Below are positions 11,976 through 21,613 of a stretch of 64,000 bases of DNA, one piece after another. A program made the translations under genes and the position numbers. Origin of the DNA: Vreelandella zhuhanensis. Its GTDB lineage: Bacteria > Pseudomonadota > Gammaproteobacteria > Pseudomonadales > Halomonadaceae. The stretch is taken from the NCBI RefSeq assembly GCF_009793355.1, contig NZ_WTKP01000008.1, positions 62,001 to 126,000 of the forward strand. The letters are read 5' to 3'. Position 1 is the stretch's first letter. Each line of letters starts with the position of its first letter. The notes below the pieces were generated by a model. It saw nothing but the letters and a program-made list of their open reading frames with translations, had not been told where the DNA came from and did not search any database.

Positions 11976-13307
11976 ATGGCCAAGTCAGGAAACATGCCGG
12001 CGACAGGCAGCGGTCTGAGTGAACTGTGGGCGCGTCTGCGCTTCGTGCTCCTCGCCATCGTGGTGTACCGTATCGGTGCCCACATCCCCGTGCCCGGTAT
12101 CAATCCTGACCAGCTTGCTGCCTTGTTCAGGGAGCAACAGGGCACCATCCTGGGCATGTTCAACATGTTCTCGGGTGGTGCGCTGGAGCGCATGAGTGTT
12201 CTCGCCCTGGGCATAATGCCCTATATCTCGGCGTCGATCATCATGCAGCTATTGACTGCGGTTTCACCCCATCTTGAGCAGCTCAAGAAGGAAGGTGAGG
12301 CTGGCCGCCGCAAGATCAGCCAGTACACACGCTACGGCACAGTATTGCTGGCGTTCGTGCAAGCCACCGGCATGTCGGTCGGGCTGGCGAGCCAAGGCAT
12401 TGCTTACAGTGCTGACTTCAGCTTCTTCTTCACCGCAGTCGTGACGTTTGTCTCGGGTGCGGTGTTCATGATGTGGCTAGGGGAGCAGATTACCGAAAAG
12501 GGGATCGGCAACGGTATTTCGTTGTTGATCTTCGCCGGTATCGTCGCCGGGTTGCCCAGCGCCGTGGGCCAGGCTTTCGAGCTTGCCCGCAACGAGGGCG
12601 CCTGGAACGTGCTCCCACTGTTGGCATTGACTGTGCTAGGTGTCGCCACCGTGGCCTTCGTGGTATTCATTGAGCGCGGTCAACGCCGCCTGAAAGTGAA
12701 CTATCCACGGCGCCAGGTTGGCAACAAGATGTATGCGGGACAAAGCAGTTATCTTCCTCTGAAAGTTAATATGGCCGGCGTTATTCCTGCCATCTTTGCT
12801 TCCAGTATTCTGCTGTTTCCGGCCTCTATCGGTCAGTGGGTAGGTGCTGGTGAAGGCATGGAGTGGTTGCAGCGTGCCTCTCAGGCTCTTGGGCCCGGGC
12901 AGCCGCTTTACATCTTGCTTTTCGCGGCGGCAGTGGTATTCTTCTGCTTCTTTTACACAGCGCTGGTCTTCAACCCCAAGGATGTGGCTGACAATCTCAA
13001 AAAGTCAGGCGCCTTCCTGCCAGGTATTCGCCCCGGCGAGCAGACCGCTCGTTATATCGACAAGGTCATGACTCGTCTGACCCTGTTCGGTGCCTTGTAT
13101 ATCACTGCGGTTTCCCTGATGCCCCAGTTTTTGATCGTGGCGTGGAACGTACCGTTCTTTTTCGGTGGTACGTCACTTCTGATCGTGGTGGTGGTCATCA
13201 TGGACTTCATGGCCCAGGTGCAATCGCATCTCATGTCGAATCAATATGACTCGGTGATGAAGAAGTCCAACCTGAAAGGCTACGGTAGCGGCGGTATCAT
13301 GCGCTGA
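11976..13307 (+). CDS. secY: Protein translocase subunit SecY
   Basis: SecY forms the inner-membrane channel for protein export and insertion with SecE and SecG. The product (443 residues, family length) has about ten hydrophobic segments, the N-terminal [11 protein letters not shown] motif, the plug-side [20 protein letters not shown] region and the cytosolic loop [21 protein letters not shown]. It starts immediately after rplO without a gap, so translation is coupled. Confidence 0.97.
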   Translation: MAKSGNMPATGSGLSELWARLRFVLLAIVVYRIGAHIPVPGINPDQLAALFREQQGTILGMFNMFSGGALERMSVLALGIMPYISASIIMQLLTAVSPHLEQLKKEGEAGRRKISQYTRYGTVLLAFVQATGMSVGLASQGIAYSADFSFFFTAVVTFVSGAVFMMWLGEQITEKGIGNGISLLIFAGIVAGLPSAVGQAFELARNEGAWNVLPLLALTVLGVATVAFVVFIERGQRRLKVNYPRRQVGNKMYAGQSSYLPLKVNMAGVIPAIFASSILLFPASIGQWVGAGEGMEWLQRASQALGPGQPLYILLFAAAVVFFCFFYTALVFNPKDVADNLKKSGAFLPGIRPGEQTARYIDKVMTRLTLFGALYITAVSLMPQFLIVAWNVPFFFGGTSLLIVVVVIMDFMAQVQSHLMSNQYDSVMKKSNLKGYGSGGIMR

Positions 13308-13335
13308 AAGCGCCGCAGGCCGATTGGAGAGAACG

Positions 13336-13449
13336 ATGAAAGTTCGAGCTTCCGTAAAGAAAATGTGCCGTAACTGTAAGATCATTCGTCGCAATGGCGC
13401 TGTCCGCGTCATCTGCATCGAACCGCGGCACAAGCAGCGTCAGGGCTGA
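13336..13449 (+). CDS. rpmJ: 50S ribosomal protein L36
   Basis: A 37-residue gene too short for most automatic calls. It encodes [19 protein letters not shown] and ends RHKQRQG. Cys11, Cys14, Cys27 and His32 form the zinc-binding set, so this is the zinc-containing type. The position between secY and rpsM is the standard one. RBS GGAGAG. Confidence 0.95.
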   Translation: MKVRASVKKMCRNCKIIRRNGAVRVICIEPRHKQRQG

Positions 13450-13485
13450 GCCCTACACTGTTTTAAGCGGGCGCCGGCATGCCTC

Positions 13486-13514
13486 TTGCCTCAAGGTGAG
13501 TTAAGGGGTATGCT
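13486..13514 (+). promoter_or_regulatory. Candidate promoter of the alpha operon
   Basis: TTGCCT and TATGCT are 17 bp apart in the 122-nt gap between rpmJ and rpsM. A start near 13521 would give a leader of about 50 nt, which contains a small GAGC/GCTC hairpin before the rpsM RBS. In E. coli this leader holds the S4 repressor site; I could not recognise the pseudoknot here. Confidence 0.55.
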
Positions 13515-13571
13515 GTTGCGCCTTTTGTAGATGAACAATCGAGCAAGCCGCTCAAATTTCGGAGTAAGCTG

Positions 13572-13928
13572 ATGGCCCGTATTGCAGGCGTCAATATCCC
13601 GGACAACAAGCATGCGGCGATCTCGCTGACCTATATCTTCGGGATTGGCCGTACTCGCGCACAGGCACTTTGTGTTGCGACCGGCATCACGCCGACCACC
13701 AAGATCCAGGCACTTTCCAGCGAAGAGCTGGACGCCCTGCGTTCTGAAGTCGGCAAGTATACCGTTGAAGGTGACCTTCGTCGTGATGTGACGCTTAATA
13801 TCAAGCGTCTCATGGACTTGGGTTGCTACCGTGGTCTGCGTCATCGTCGTAGTCTTCCGCTGCGTGGTCAGCGGACCAAGACTAACGCGCGTACCCGTAA
13901 GGGCCCGCGTAAGCCGATCCGCAAATAA
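13572..13928 (+). CDS. rpsM: 30S ribosomal protein S13
   Basis: S13 (118 residues) forms intersubunit bridges and contacts P-site tRNA through its basic tail. [15 protein letters not shown] opens the protein and the tail [17 protein letters not shown] is conserved. RBS GGAG. It heads the alpha block. Confidence 0.97.
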   Translation: MARIAGVNIPDNKHAAISLTYIFGIGRTRAQALCVATGITPTTKIQALSSEELDALRSEVGKYTVEGDLRRDVTLNIKRLMDLGCYRGLRHRRSLPLRGQRTKTNARTRKGPRKPIRK

Positions 13929-13967
13929 CACGCACGTTCTGGCGTAAAGACAGGAATAGACATCAAC

Positions 13968-14354
13968 ATGGCTAACCCGCGCAGTAACCGTAAAAAGGTT
14001 AAAAAGCAGGTAGTGGATGCCATTGCGCATATCCATGCCTCTTTTAACAACACGATCGTGACGATCACAGACCGCCAGGGCAATGCTCTTTCTTGGGCAA
14101 CTGCCGGTGGTTCGGGTTTTCGTGGTTCTCGCAAGAGCACCCCGTTCGCTGCTCAAGTAGCAAGTGAACGTGCAGCTACCGCTGCAGCCGAGTATGGTGT
14201 GAAAAACGTCGACGTGCTGGTCAAAGGCCCAGGTCCCGGCCGTGAATCCGCCGTGCGCGCACTGAATGCCGCCGGCTTCCGCGTGCAAAGCATCACCGAC
14301 GCGACGCCCATTCCCCATAATGGCTGCCGTCCGCCGAAGAAACGCCGCGTTTAA
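13968..14354 (+). CDS. rpsK: 30S ribosomal protein S11
   Basis: S11 (128 residues) forms part of the 30S platform. Conserved [19 protein letters not shown] and the ending [15 protein letters not shown] are present. RBS AGGAA; rpsD follows after 12 nt. Confidence 0.97.
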   Translation: MANPRSNRKKVKKQVVDAIAHIHASFNNTIVTITDRQGNALSWATAGGSGFRGSRKSTPFAAQVASERAATAAAEYGVKNVDVLVKGPGPGRESAVRALNAAGFRVQSITDATPIPHNGCRPPKKRRV

Positions 14355-14366
14355 GGAGACAGATTC

Positions 14367-14987
14367 ATGGCTCGTTATATTGGACCCAAGTGCAAACTGT
14401 CTCGTCGGGAAGGTACCGATCTCTTTCTGAAGAGTGGTGTGACTCCCTTCGAGAAGAAGTGCAAATCCGAGCAGATTCCGGGTGTGCACGGCCAGCGTCG
14501 TCAGCGTCTTTCCGACTACGGCTTGCAGCTTCGCGAGAAGCAGAAAGTACGTCGTATGTATGGCGTACTCGAAAAGCAGTTCCGCAACTACTACAAAGAA
14601 GCCGCACGCCTGAAAGGCGCCACCGGTGAAGTGTTGTTGCAGTTGCTAGAATCCCGACTGGACAACGTCGTCTACCGCATGGGCTTCGGCTCGACTCGCT
14701 CTGAAGCGCGTCAGCTGGTCAGTCACAAGGCGATCTCCGTCAACGGACGCACCGTCAATGTGGCTTCCTATCAGGTTAAGCCCGGCGATGTGGTTTCCGT
14801 TCGTGAGAAGGCGAAGAACCAGGTCCGCATTCAAAGCGCATTGTCCATCTCGGCCAATCGTGGTGATGTGGTCTGGATCGAAATCGACGCCAAGAAGATG
14901 GAAGGCACTTTCAAGGCTCTGCCTGAACGCGGTGACCTGTCTGCCGACATCAACGAAAACCTGATCGTCGAACTGTACTCCAAGTAA
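14367..14987 (+). CDS. rpsD: 30S ribosomal protein S4
   Basis: S4 (206 residues) is a primary 16S rRNA binder and in E. coli the repressor of the alpha operon. It starts [19 protein letters not shown]; the S4 RNA-binding domain is at [21 protein letters not shown] and the following segment. RBS AAGGAG. Confidence 0.97.
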   Translation: MARYIGPKCKLSRREGTDLFLKSGVTPFEKKCKSEQIPGVHGQRRQRLSDYGLQLREKQKVRRMYGVLEKQFRNYYKEAARLKGATGEVLLQLLESRLDNVVYRMGFGSTRSEARQLVSHKAISVNGRTVNVASYQVKPGDVVSVREKAKNQVRIQSALSISANRGDVVWIEIDAKKMEGTFKALPERGDLSADINENLIVELYSK

Positions 14988-15005
14988 GCAGTTTTCTGCT
15001 TCTTG

Positions 15006-15034
15006 TTGACTTGGCGGTACATGATGTGTATCCG
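15006..15034 (+). promoter_or_regulatory. Weak candidate promoter before rpoA
   Basis: TTGACT is followed after 17 bp by TATCCG preceded by TG, in the 100-nt gap between rpsD and rpoA. Just upstream an AAGCAG-TTTT-CTGCTT hairpin (14986-15001) could act as a mild attenuator. The -10 match is poor, so this is only a possibility. Confidence 0.25.
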
Positions 15035-15087
15035 TCGGGTCATCTCCGAGTACCAAGTATCCGTTTGGCAGCCTGAAAGGTGTTCAT

Positions 15088-16083
15088 ATGCAGCGTTCAG
15101 TGACAGAGTTTCTCCGTCCGCGCGACATCAAGGTCGAAGAAATCAGCGCACATCACGCCAAAATCGTGCTCGAGCCGTTCGAGCGTGGCTTTGGCCACAC
15201 CCTGGGGAATGCACTGCGTCGCATTCTGCTCTCGTCCATGCCCGGCTGTGCCGTGGTGGAAGCCGAGATTGCGGGTGTCGAGCACGAGTACAGTGCGATT
15301 GAAGGGGTGCAGGAAGATGTTATTGAAATCCTCCTGAACTTGAAAGATGTCGCGATCAAGATGCACAGCCGCGACGAGGCGGTGCTCTCGCTGAACAAGC
15401 AGGGCCCGGCCGTCGTGACTGCGGGTGATATCACGCTTGATCATAGCGTCGAAATCGTTAATCCGGATCACGTCATTGCCCACGTCAACGAAGGTGCCGA
15501 GCTTAAGATTCAGCTCAAGGTCGCTTTGGGTCGTGGTTACGAGCCGGCTGATACTCGCGGTTCCGATGAGGAAACCCGCACTATTGGTCGCCTGCAGCTG
15601 GATGCCACCTTCAGTCCTGTCCGTCGTGTTTCCTATTCCGTGGAAGCTGCCCGTGTCGAGCAACGTACCGACCTGGACAAGCTGATCATTGATCTGGAAA
15701 CCGATGGAACCTTGGATCCGGAAGAGGCGATCCGTCGGAGTGCGACCATCCTGCAAGAGCAGCTGGCCGCATTCGTCGATCTGGAAGCCGACAAGGAACA
15801 GGAAGTCGAAGAGGAAGAGGATCACGTCGATCCCATCCTGCTGCGCCCCGTAGACGATCTCGAGTTGACCGTTCGCAGTGCCAACTGTCTGAAGGCCGAG
15901 AATATTTATTACATCGGCGATCTGATCCAGCGTACAGAAGTAGAGCTGTTGAAGACGCCGAACCTCGGCAAGAAGTCCTTGAATGAAATCAAGGATGTGT
16001 TGGCAGCGCGTGGTCTGTCCCTAGGCATGCGGCTGGAAAACTGGCCGCCGGCTAGCCTGAAGGACGACAAGGCCTCCGCGTGA
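15088..16083 (+). CDS. rpoA: RNA polymerase alpha subunit
   Basis: The alpha subunit (331 residues) nucleates polymerase assembly and binds UP elements and activators. The N-terminal domain includes the [23 protein letters not shown] dimerisation region read in two parts ([23 protein letters not shown]); an acidic linker follows; the C-terminal domain has [11 protein letters not shown] and [12 protein letters not shown]. It lies between rpsD and rplQ as expected. Confidence 0.98.
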   Translation: MQRSVTEFLRPRDIKVEEISAHHAKIVLEPFERGFGHTLGNALRRILLSSMPGCAVVEAEIAGVEHEYSAIEGVQEDVIEILLNLKDVAIKMHSRDEAVLSLNKQGPAVVTAGDITLDHSVEIVNPDHVIAHVNEGAELKIQLKVALGRGYEPADTRGSDEETRTIGRLQLDATFSPVRRVSYSVEAARVEQRTDLDKLIIDLETDGTLDPEEAIRRSATILQEQLAAFVDLEADKEQEVEEEEDHVDPILLRPVDDLELTVRSANCLKAENIYYIGDLIQRTEVELLKTPNLGKKSLNEIKDVLAARGLSLGMRLENWPPASLKDDKASA

Positions 16084-16122
16084 GCGTCGACTTGAGTCCC
16101 AGTTTGGTAAGGAATCACAACC

Positions 16123-16509
16123 ATGCGTCATCGTAAGAGTGGTCGTCATCTGAATCGCACCAGCTCGCACCGCAAGGCCATGTTCAAGAACATGTCCGTG
16201 TCTCTGGTCGAGCATGAAGTAATCAGAACAACCCTGCCCAAGGCCAAGGAACTGCGTCGTCACCTCGAGCCGCTGATCACCCTGGCCAAGCAGGATAGCA
16301 TCGCCAACCGTCGTTTGGCATTTGCTCGCACGCGTTCCAAGGAAGCGGTGGGTAAATTGTTCAACGAATTGGGACCGCGTTATGCAGAGCGTCCGGGTGG
16401 TTACATCCGTATTCTCAAGTGCGGCTTCCGCACCGGCGACAATGCCCCCATGGCATACGTCGAGCTGGTTGACCGTCCGGTCGTCGAAGAAGCTGCTGCA
16501 GAAGAGTAA
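16123..16509 (+). CDS. rplQ: 50S ribosomal protein L17
   Basis: L17 (128 residues) is close to the tunnel exit. It begins [20 protein letters not shown] and carries the family segment [15 protein letters not shown]; the tail is acidic and alanine-rich. Last gene of the superoperon, followed by a strong terminator. Confidence 0.97.
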   Translation: MRHRKSGRHLNRTSSHRKAMFKNMSVSLVEHEVIRTTLPKAKELRRHLEPLITLAKQDSIANRRLAFARTRSKEAVGKLFNELGPRYAERPGGYIRILKCGFRTGDNAPMAYVELVDRPVVEEAAAEE

Positions 16510-16536
16510 CTTTGCAGGCCTCATCGGCACCTATCG

Positions 16537-16565
16537 AAAACCGATCCTCCGGGGTCGGTTTTTTT
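16537..16565 (+). terminator. Terminator of the ribosomal superoperon
   Basis: AAAACCGA and TCGGTTTT form an 8-bp stem whose inner part can add CC/GG pairs, followed by further T residues. It lies 28 nt after the rplQ stop. Confidence 0.85.
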
Positions 16566-16567
16566 AT

Positions 16568-16821
16568 ATCTGAGAAAGCTGCTTTTCTAACATAAGGCTT
16601 GTGCTGGATGGGTAATATGGCAAGGTAAGGCAGTAACGTTTATCCGCAGGACTGTACGCACAGCCGAATATCCTCATAATGGTCGCCTATTGACTTGCTA
16701 TGGCTATTCGCTTGTGTAGAGCGTTGTTCTGTTTGCTATGCTTTCAAAACCATGCTTATTCAAAAATATGCTTGATCAAAAACAAGGCGCTACCAGCGCC
16801 ATCGCGATCCAAGGGAAACTC
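16568..16821 (+). other. Non-coding stretch before the D,D-carboxypeptidase gene
   Basis: About 250 bases, more AT-rich than the flanks, with no supported gene. A TTGACT at 16690 and a TATGCT at 16737 are possible promoter parts but are not well spaced with each other. Two near copies of a short ATGCTT..ATTCAAAA-like stretch occur around 16750-16780. Confidence 0.4.
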
Positions 16822-18186
16822 ATGAAACCTTTTCTTGCACGCTCCCAGCCTGGCTGTACCGCTCTGCTACTCATGTTGGTTTTTTTGTTTGGCTCCTTGG
16901 CGGAGGCTAATCCGCGTTATGCCGGTATCGTGGTGGACCTGGATAACGGCGAAGTGCTGTACGCCGAAAATGCTGATGCACGGCGCTATCCGGCTTCGCT
17001 GAGTAAGATGATGACCCTGTACCTCTTATTTGAAGCTCTCGAACGGGGCAGTCTGAAGCTGCATCAGCCCTTGCCGGTCTCCAGCCAGGCGGCGGCCATG
17101 CCAGCAGTCAAGTTATGGCTGGCGGCAGGAAGCTCGATCGAAGTGGATGATGCGATTCGAGCCTTGACGGTGCGCTCCGCCAACGATGTAGCGGCGGTGG
17201 TAGCTGAGGCATTGGCGGGCAGTGAGCGCCAGTTTGCCCGTCTCATGACCCAGAAAGCCCGTGAGCTGGGTATGCAGGCCACAACGTTTCGCAATGCCTC
17301 TGGGTTGCCCGACGCTGCTCAGGTCTCCAGCGCGCGCGATATGCTGACGCTTGCGGTTCGGGTAAGGCAGGATTTTCCTGAGTATTTCCATTATTTTGCC
17401 CTTCAGGAGTTCACTTATCGCGGCACCCGGCATACCAGCCACAATCGACTGGTGCGTAATTACCCGGGAGCGGATGGCATGAAAACCGGTTTCATTCGGG
17501 CCTCGGGGTTCAATGTGGCGACCACCGCCCAACGTGGAAGCCGTCGGTTGATGGCCATCGTGATGGGCGGCCTTACCGCCCAATCACGCGATGCTCACAT
17601 GGCGGACCTTCTTGATCGGGGTTTTCTACGCGCCTCGTTGCGTGATCAGCGTACCTGGCTGGCCAGTGCCAGTATTTCTACCGAGTACATGAGCTTTCCT
17701 GCTTACCAGCCGGCCGACAACAGTCCTGCCACACAACCGCTGATGGCCGCGGTGGCAGCTACTTCAACCCCTGTTGCTTCCCCTTCCCCCGTGGAGAACA
17801 ACGCTGCTGCCAGAGCGATAGCCTCCGTGTCTGCCGCGACAGCAACCCAGGATGCGCCGGTGCAGGAGATGGGCTCTGCGGATGATCCAGTAGCTCGTTT
17901 CCTTCAACGTGAGCGTGAGATGGTAGCCAACACCGCCTCCGGCCAATGGGGTATTCAGGTGGGCGCTTTCAGCCAAGCCGCTCATGCACGGCAATTGGCC
18001 CAGCAAGCGGCACGACGTTTGACTCAGGAATTCCACCAGGCGCGAGTCACTGTGGAAACATTGCAAGGTGGCCCGCCGATGTTCCGGGCACGTCTCGTCG
18101 ATTTCCAGGAAGATCAGGCGCGCCAGGCGTGCATGCAGCTTCAAGCGGGAGGCATGGACTGCATGGTGGTTAACGCCAGCCTTTAA
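16822..18186 (+). CDS. D-alanyl-D-alanine carboxypeptidase (S11 family) with SPOR domain
   Basis: A secreted penicillin-binding protein that trims the terminal D-Ala of peptidoglycan stem peptides. The start at MKPFLARSQP was chosen because AGGGAA precedes it and it opens a signal peptide (hydrophobic core to about residue 25, then SLAEA); an in-frame start 84 nt upstream lacks these. The catalytic SxxK is S59-L-S-K62, SxN is S119-A-N121, and KTG is K221-T-G223. After an Ala/Pro-rich linker, residues 373-454 are a SPOR domain (GIQVGAFSQ), which binds denuded glycan at the division septum. Total 454 residues. The closest named relative is probably DacD/DacA-like; the symbol is left open. Confidence 0.9.
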   Translation: MKPFLARSQPGCTALLLMLVFLFGSLAEANPRYAGIVVDLDNGEVLYAENADARRYPASLSKMMTLYLLFEALERGSLKLHQPLPVSSQAAAMPAVKLWLAAGSSIEVDDAIRALTVRSANDVAAVVAEALAGSERQFARLMTQKARELGMQATTFRNASGLPDAAQVSSARDMLTLAVRVRQDFPEYFHYFALQEFTYRGTRHTSHNRLVRNYPGADGMKTGFIRASGFNVATTAQRGSRRLMAIVMGGLTAQSRDAHMADLLDRGFLRASLRDQRTWLASASISTEYMSFPAYQPADNSPATQPLMAAVAATSTPVASPSPVENNAAARAIASVSAATATQDAPVQEMGSADDPVARFLQREREMVANTASGQWGIQVGAFSQAAHARQLAQQAARRLTQEFHQARVTVETLQGGPPMFRARLVDFQEDQARQACMQLQAGGMDCMVVNASL

Positions 18187-18201
18187 CAATCGCTTGTTTT
18201 T

Positions 18202-18244
18202 CGCGCACCCCGCCGGTTGCAAGATCGGCGGGGTGCGCGTTTTT
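18202..18244 (+). terminator. Strong rho-independent terminator
   Basis: A perfect 14-bp stem (18202-18215 with 18226-18239), a 10-nt loop and five T residues. It lies 15 nt downstream of the carboxypeptidase stop and separates it from the DMT transporter gene, which starts only 22 nt later. Confidence 0.95.
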
Positions 18245-18266
18245 GCCAAAAGCCGTGAGGAAAAAA

Positions 18267-19145
18267 ATGGAGTCGTCGTCGCTTAAGGGAATCGGCTGCA
18301 TGTGTCTGGGCGTATTGTTTCTGGCCTTGGGCGATGCGGTATCCAAGTGGCTGGGAGAAACCCATTCGCCGGTGCAGATTATCTTTTTTCGTACGCTGGT
18401 CTCGTTACCGCTGATTGCCTTGCTGGCCCATTTCGGGGGCGGTTTGCGCAAGCTGCGTACCCGGAGACCGGGTGTCCATCTGATCCGCGGGCTTATCTAT
18501 ACCGGCACCATGGGCTGTTTCGTGCTCGGCCTGACGTTATTGCCGCTTGCCGAAGCCACGGCGATAGCCTTCGTGGCGCCATTGTTTGTGACGCTGCTTT
18601 CGGTACCCTTGCTGGGTGAGCGCATCGCGCCCCCGGTATTGGCGGCCTCGCTGGTCGGATTTCTCGGTGTGCTGATCGTGGTACGTCCGGGTGGCGACGC
18701 CTTTGGCCTGGGGGCATTGGTGATGATTGGTGCCGCTGTCTTCTACGCGCTCATGATGATTACCGCCCGGCGGTATGGCGCCCGTGAACACCTCTGGGCC
18801 ATGGTGTTCTACATGTCCCTGGTGCCGCTGATGATTACGGCAGCCATATTGCCATGGGTATGGCAAACGCCGTTACCCTGGCATTGGCTGGGGTTTCTCG
18901 GGGCGGGAATATTCGGGGTCGGAGCCACCGCCTTCATCACCTTGGCGTTTCGCTTCGCCCCGGCGGCTATTGCGGCGCCGTTTGATTACACCGCCATGCT
19001 TTGGGCGGTTGGCCTGGGATGGTGGTTCTGGGGAGAAATTCCAGATATATGGGTATTGCTGGGCAGCATCCTGATTATCGGCAGCGGCCTGGCGATTGCC
19101 TACCATGACCGCCGCACCACACTTAAACGGCGCCCCAGTGCTTGA
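18267..19145 (+). CDS. DMT-superfamily (EamA) transporter
   Basis: A 292-residue inner-membrane protein with about ten hydrophobic segments in two repeated EamA halves, as in drug/metabolite exporters. The ATG start (MESSSLKGIG) has GAGG at good spacing; a TTG start 24 nt upstream is less likely and falls at the terminator T-run. The family motif-like ALGDAVSKWLGE and the FIRGLIY-type stretch HLIRGLIYTG are visible. The substrate cannot be told. The last 23 nt overlap tail-to-tail with thiE. Confidence 0.85.
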   Translation: MESSSLKGIGCMCLGVLFLALGDAVSKWLGETHSPVQIIFFRTLVSLPLIALLAHFGGGLRKLRTRRPGVHLIRGLIYTGTMGCFVLGLTLLPLAEATAIAFVAPLFVTLLSVPLLGERIAPPVLAASLVGFLGVLIVVRPGGDAFGLGALVMIGAAVFYALMMITARRYGAREHLWAMVFYMSLVPLMITAAILPWVWQTPLPWHWLGFLGAGIFGVGATAFITLAFRFAPAAIAAPFDYTAMLWAVGLGWWFWGEIPDIWVLLGSILIIGSGLAIAYHDRRTTLKRRPSA

Positions 19146-19752
19146 GCAGCTGTCTCGCTGAAGCTTCAGGGTCGGGCTGACCACAGATGGCGCTTACCAG
19201 TGCAGCGCCGTTCACACCCGTCTGACGTACGTCTCGCATATGCTGGGTTTTCAATCCCCCGATAGCCACACAGGGTAACGGGCTTGCTTCAGCCAATGTG
19301 GCGAGCCCTGCAAACCCCAGCGGTTGAGCATGATCGCGCTTGCTCGGCGTTGCGAACACCGGCCCCAGGCCCAAGTAATCCAGCAGCTCGATGGGCGCCT
19401 TGGCAAGTTGCTCCGGCGTATTGATGGAAAGCCCGATGATCGCCTCTGGACCCAGTGCCGCCCGGGCCTCAAGGGCTGCGGTGTCGCTTTGTCCCACATG
19501 CAGGCCATCCGCGCCACTGGCTAACGCCACGTTCAAACGATCGTTGATGATCAAGGGCACGCCGGTACCGGAAAGGGCAGCTTTCAAACGCTTGGCCTGG
19601 TCTATCATCTTTTCATCGCCGGCCTGCTTGTTGCGTAGCTGCACCACCGTTACGCCACCTTTCACGGCGGCCATCACTGTGTGTTCCAAGCCGTAGGCCT
19701 GGCAGAGCTCCGTATCAGTGACCAGATAAAGCGTTAGGTCAGGTCGCCTCAT
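19123..19752 (-). CDS. thiE: Thiamine-phosphate synthase
   Basis: ThiE joins HMP pyrophosphate and thiazole phosphate to make thiamine phosphate. The 209-residue product has the family TIM-barrel motifs: VTVVQLRNK (pyrophosphate side), LIINDRLNVALASGADGLHVGQ, GLGPVFATPSK (the phosphate-binding TxTK-like loop is TPSK) and VAIGGL near the end. No TPP riboswitch was recognised upstream, and no other thi gene is nearby. It converges with the DMT gene. Confidence 0.93.
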   Translation of the reverse strand: MRRPDLTLYLVTDTELCQAYGLEHTVMAAVKGGVTVVQLRNKQAGDEKMIDQAKRLKAALSGTGVPLIINDRLNVALASGADGLHVGQSDTAALEARAALGPEAIIGLSINTPEQLAKAPIELLDYLGLGPVFATPSKRDHAQPLGFAGLATLAEASPLPCVAIGGLKTQHMRDVRQTGVNGAALVSAICGQPDPEASARQLLKHWGAV

Positions 19753-19857
19753 GGGGATGATTCTCCGAGTCAGGGTTGGGCTGGGTGTCGATAGTATTGG
19801 ACGCGAGCATTGAACGGTAGGATAAGATGAGGCTCGAATTAGTTAAAGGAGATACGC

Positions 19858-20391
19858 ATGAGCTTTGCTGGTGAGCAGTATCCCGGCGTCGAAACACCTG
19901 CGCCACAAGCAAAAGGGTTTCGCTTGAATCACAGCATGTTGCGAGTCAAGAACCCGCAAAAGGCCTTGGCATTCTATTCGAAAATCCTGGGCATGCGGGT
20001 CTTGCGGCGGCTGGATTTCGAGGAAATGCAATTCTCGTTGTATTTCCTGGCGAACCTGGAAAATGCTGACCAGGTTCCCGAAGACACGGCGCAGCGTACT
20101 GTCTGGACGTTCAATCAGAAAGGCCTGCTCGAGCTGACCCACAACTGGGGCACCGAGACGCAGGAAGATTTTTCCTACCACGATGGCAATACCGAGCCCC
20201 AAGGCTTTGGGCATATTTGTTTCTCGGTGCCGGACCTGGAGGCCGCTCAGGCGTGGTTCGATGAGAACGAAGTGGAATTCATCAAGCGTGCCGACCAAGG
20301 CAAGATGAAGGATGTCATCTTCATCAAGGATGTCGACGGTTACTGGATCGAGGTTGTCGAAGCGGCGCGAATGGGTGCCATGGGCGACTAG
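19858..20391 (+). CDS. gloA: Lactoylglutathione lyase (glyoxalase I)
   Basis: Converts the methylglyoxal-glutathione hemithioacetal to S-lactoylglutathione. The 177-residue product is of the longer type seen in Pseudomonas and eukaryotes. Likely metal ligands are H25 (in RLNHSMLRV), the glutamate of LLELTHNWG, the histidine of FGHICFSV and the glutamate of YWIEVVE. A first-rate AAAGGAG ribosome binding site precedes the start. Confidence 0.93.
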   Translation: MSFAGEQYPGVETPAPQAKGFRLNHSMLRVKNPQKALAFYSKILGMRVLRRLDFEEMQFSLYFLANLENADQVPEDTAQRTVWTFNQKGLLELTHNWGTETQEDFSYHDGNTEPQGFGHICFSVPDLEAAQAWFDENEVEFIKRADQGKMKDVIFIKDVDGYWIEVVEAARMGAMGD

Positions 20392-20415
20392 CCTAGGCGT
20401 GAACGGGGAGTACTA

Positions 20416-20784
20416 ATGGCTAAGCTTTTGTTTCGCCTGCATAACGTCACGGATGAAGAAGCCGGCGAGGTGCGCGATCTGCTGGTGTCCCATGGCTTTG
20501 ATACCTACGAAACCCATGCCGGGTTTTTTCGCATGGGGGTTGAGGCGATCTGGCTGCGAGATGAAGGCCAACTCGACCGGGCGCGTGCAGTGCTCGATGA
20601 CTACCAGCGGGCACGCGGCACGCGAGTGCGAGCCGAACACCAGGAGGCTCTGGCCCGGGGTGAGGCACCGACCCTGTGGCGTCGGTTGGCGGCTCACCCT
20701 GTTCAGGTCCTGCTGGTGTTGATTGCCGTGGCATTGATCGGCGCAATTTCATTGCTGCCCTTCATGACCATGCTCAGTGACTGA
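20416..20784 (+). CDS. DUF6164-like small membrane protein
   Basis: A 122-residue protein of unknown function. The soluble N-terminal part (MAKLLFRLHNVTDEEAGEVR, with FDTYETHAGFFRMGVEAIWL) resembles the DUF6164 family as I remember it; one C-terminal membrane segment follows (about residues 96-117). It lies 24 nt after gloA on the same strand and may be co-transcribed. Confidence 0.7.
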   Translation: MAKLLFRLHNVTDEEAGEVRDLLVSHGFDTYETHAGFFRMGVEAIWLRDEGQLDRARAVLDDYQRARGTRVRAEHQEALARGEAPTLWRRLAAHPVQVLLVLIAVALIGAISLLPFMTMLSD

Positions 20785-20802
20785 AGGCTCAATCGCGATG
20801 GA

Positions 20803-21471
20803 TCATAAATGGCCGCGCTTGACATAAAACACCGCACCCTCATCGCCGGCACTGAGCGTGGGGGCAGCACCATCGGGCCAGCGTAGCCAGCTGCCGCTGG
20901 GGTAATGAGTGAGGGCGGCGGGGGCATGCGTCTTCAGCTCGCCTTCCAATACCAGAATCTCCTGACCTCCCTTGAGCGGGGAAAAGCTGACTTCGGTACC
21001 GGCTGCCCAGCGTTCCAGGCTGACACTTTCATTCTTGTGAGTATGCAGCACCTTATAGGCTACCCCGGGTTGCCGATCGGGCTGCCAAGGGGAAAGCGCG
21101 CAATTGCGGGCAAAATGCAGTGTGTCACTGGGGTCGAATTGATGCAGCTTGACGAAAATCAAGGCACCACTGTCGCCTACCGCCGGCGTGTGCGAGGTGC
21201 CAATCGGGTTGCGCAGGTAACTGCCGGCAGGATAACGGCCGTGTTCGTCGGCAAACTCGCCTTCCAGAACCAGGATTTCTTCACCGCCTGGATGCGTATG
21301 GGGCGAAAAATGGCTATTGGGAGGGTAGCGCACCAAGGAAGTAGCGCGGGCGACTTCTTCGCCTATGCGGTCAAGCCGCATGCGTTCCACTCCGGGTGAA
21401 GGGGAGTCTACCCAGTGATACTCAGCGGGCGTCACGCTGGCAAAATGAGAAAAATCGGCGTTTAGACGCAT
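20803..21471 (-). CDS. Two-domain cupin protein (ChrR-like cupin)
   Basis: A 222-residue protein made of two cupin halves. The first has HFSPHTHPGGEEILVLEGEF and GSYLRNPIGTSHTP, a complete metal-binding cupin motif; the second half (EILVLEGEL, YPSGSWLRWPDG) keeps the fold but has lost the histidines. This matches the C-terminal domain of ChrR anti-sigma factors, but the N-terminal zinc anti-sigma domain is missing and no ECF sigma gene is adjacent, so a sensory or enzymatic role is open. Confidence 0.75.
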   Translation of the reverse strand: MRLNADFSHFASVTPAEYHWVDSPSPGVERMRLDRIGEEVARATSLVRYPPNSHFSPHTHPGGEEILVLEGEFADEHGRYPAGSYLRNPIGTSHTPAVGDSGALIFVKLHQFDPSDTLHFARNCALSPWQPDRQPGVAYKVLHTHKNESVSLERWAAGTEVSFSPLKGGQEILVLEGELKTHAPAALTHYPSGSWLRWPDGAAPTLSAGDEGAVFYVKRGHL

Positions 21472-21613
21472 GGTGGCAGAGTCTCCGTGACCACGGCGGG
21501 AGCGTCAGTTTCCTTCAAGCGGCATCCTCGATGCAACCCCCTGATATAGCGCGACATCGATACCTTGCCGACAAAAATGCCGCCCGAAGGCGGCGTTAAC
21601 GCTTGTCACTGGC

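Noticed and set aside
19753-19857. A TPP riboswitch near thiE
   Set aside because: The short upstream region has no room for or sign of the conserved THI-box core.
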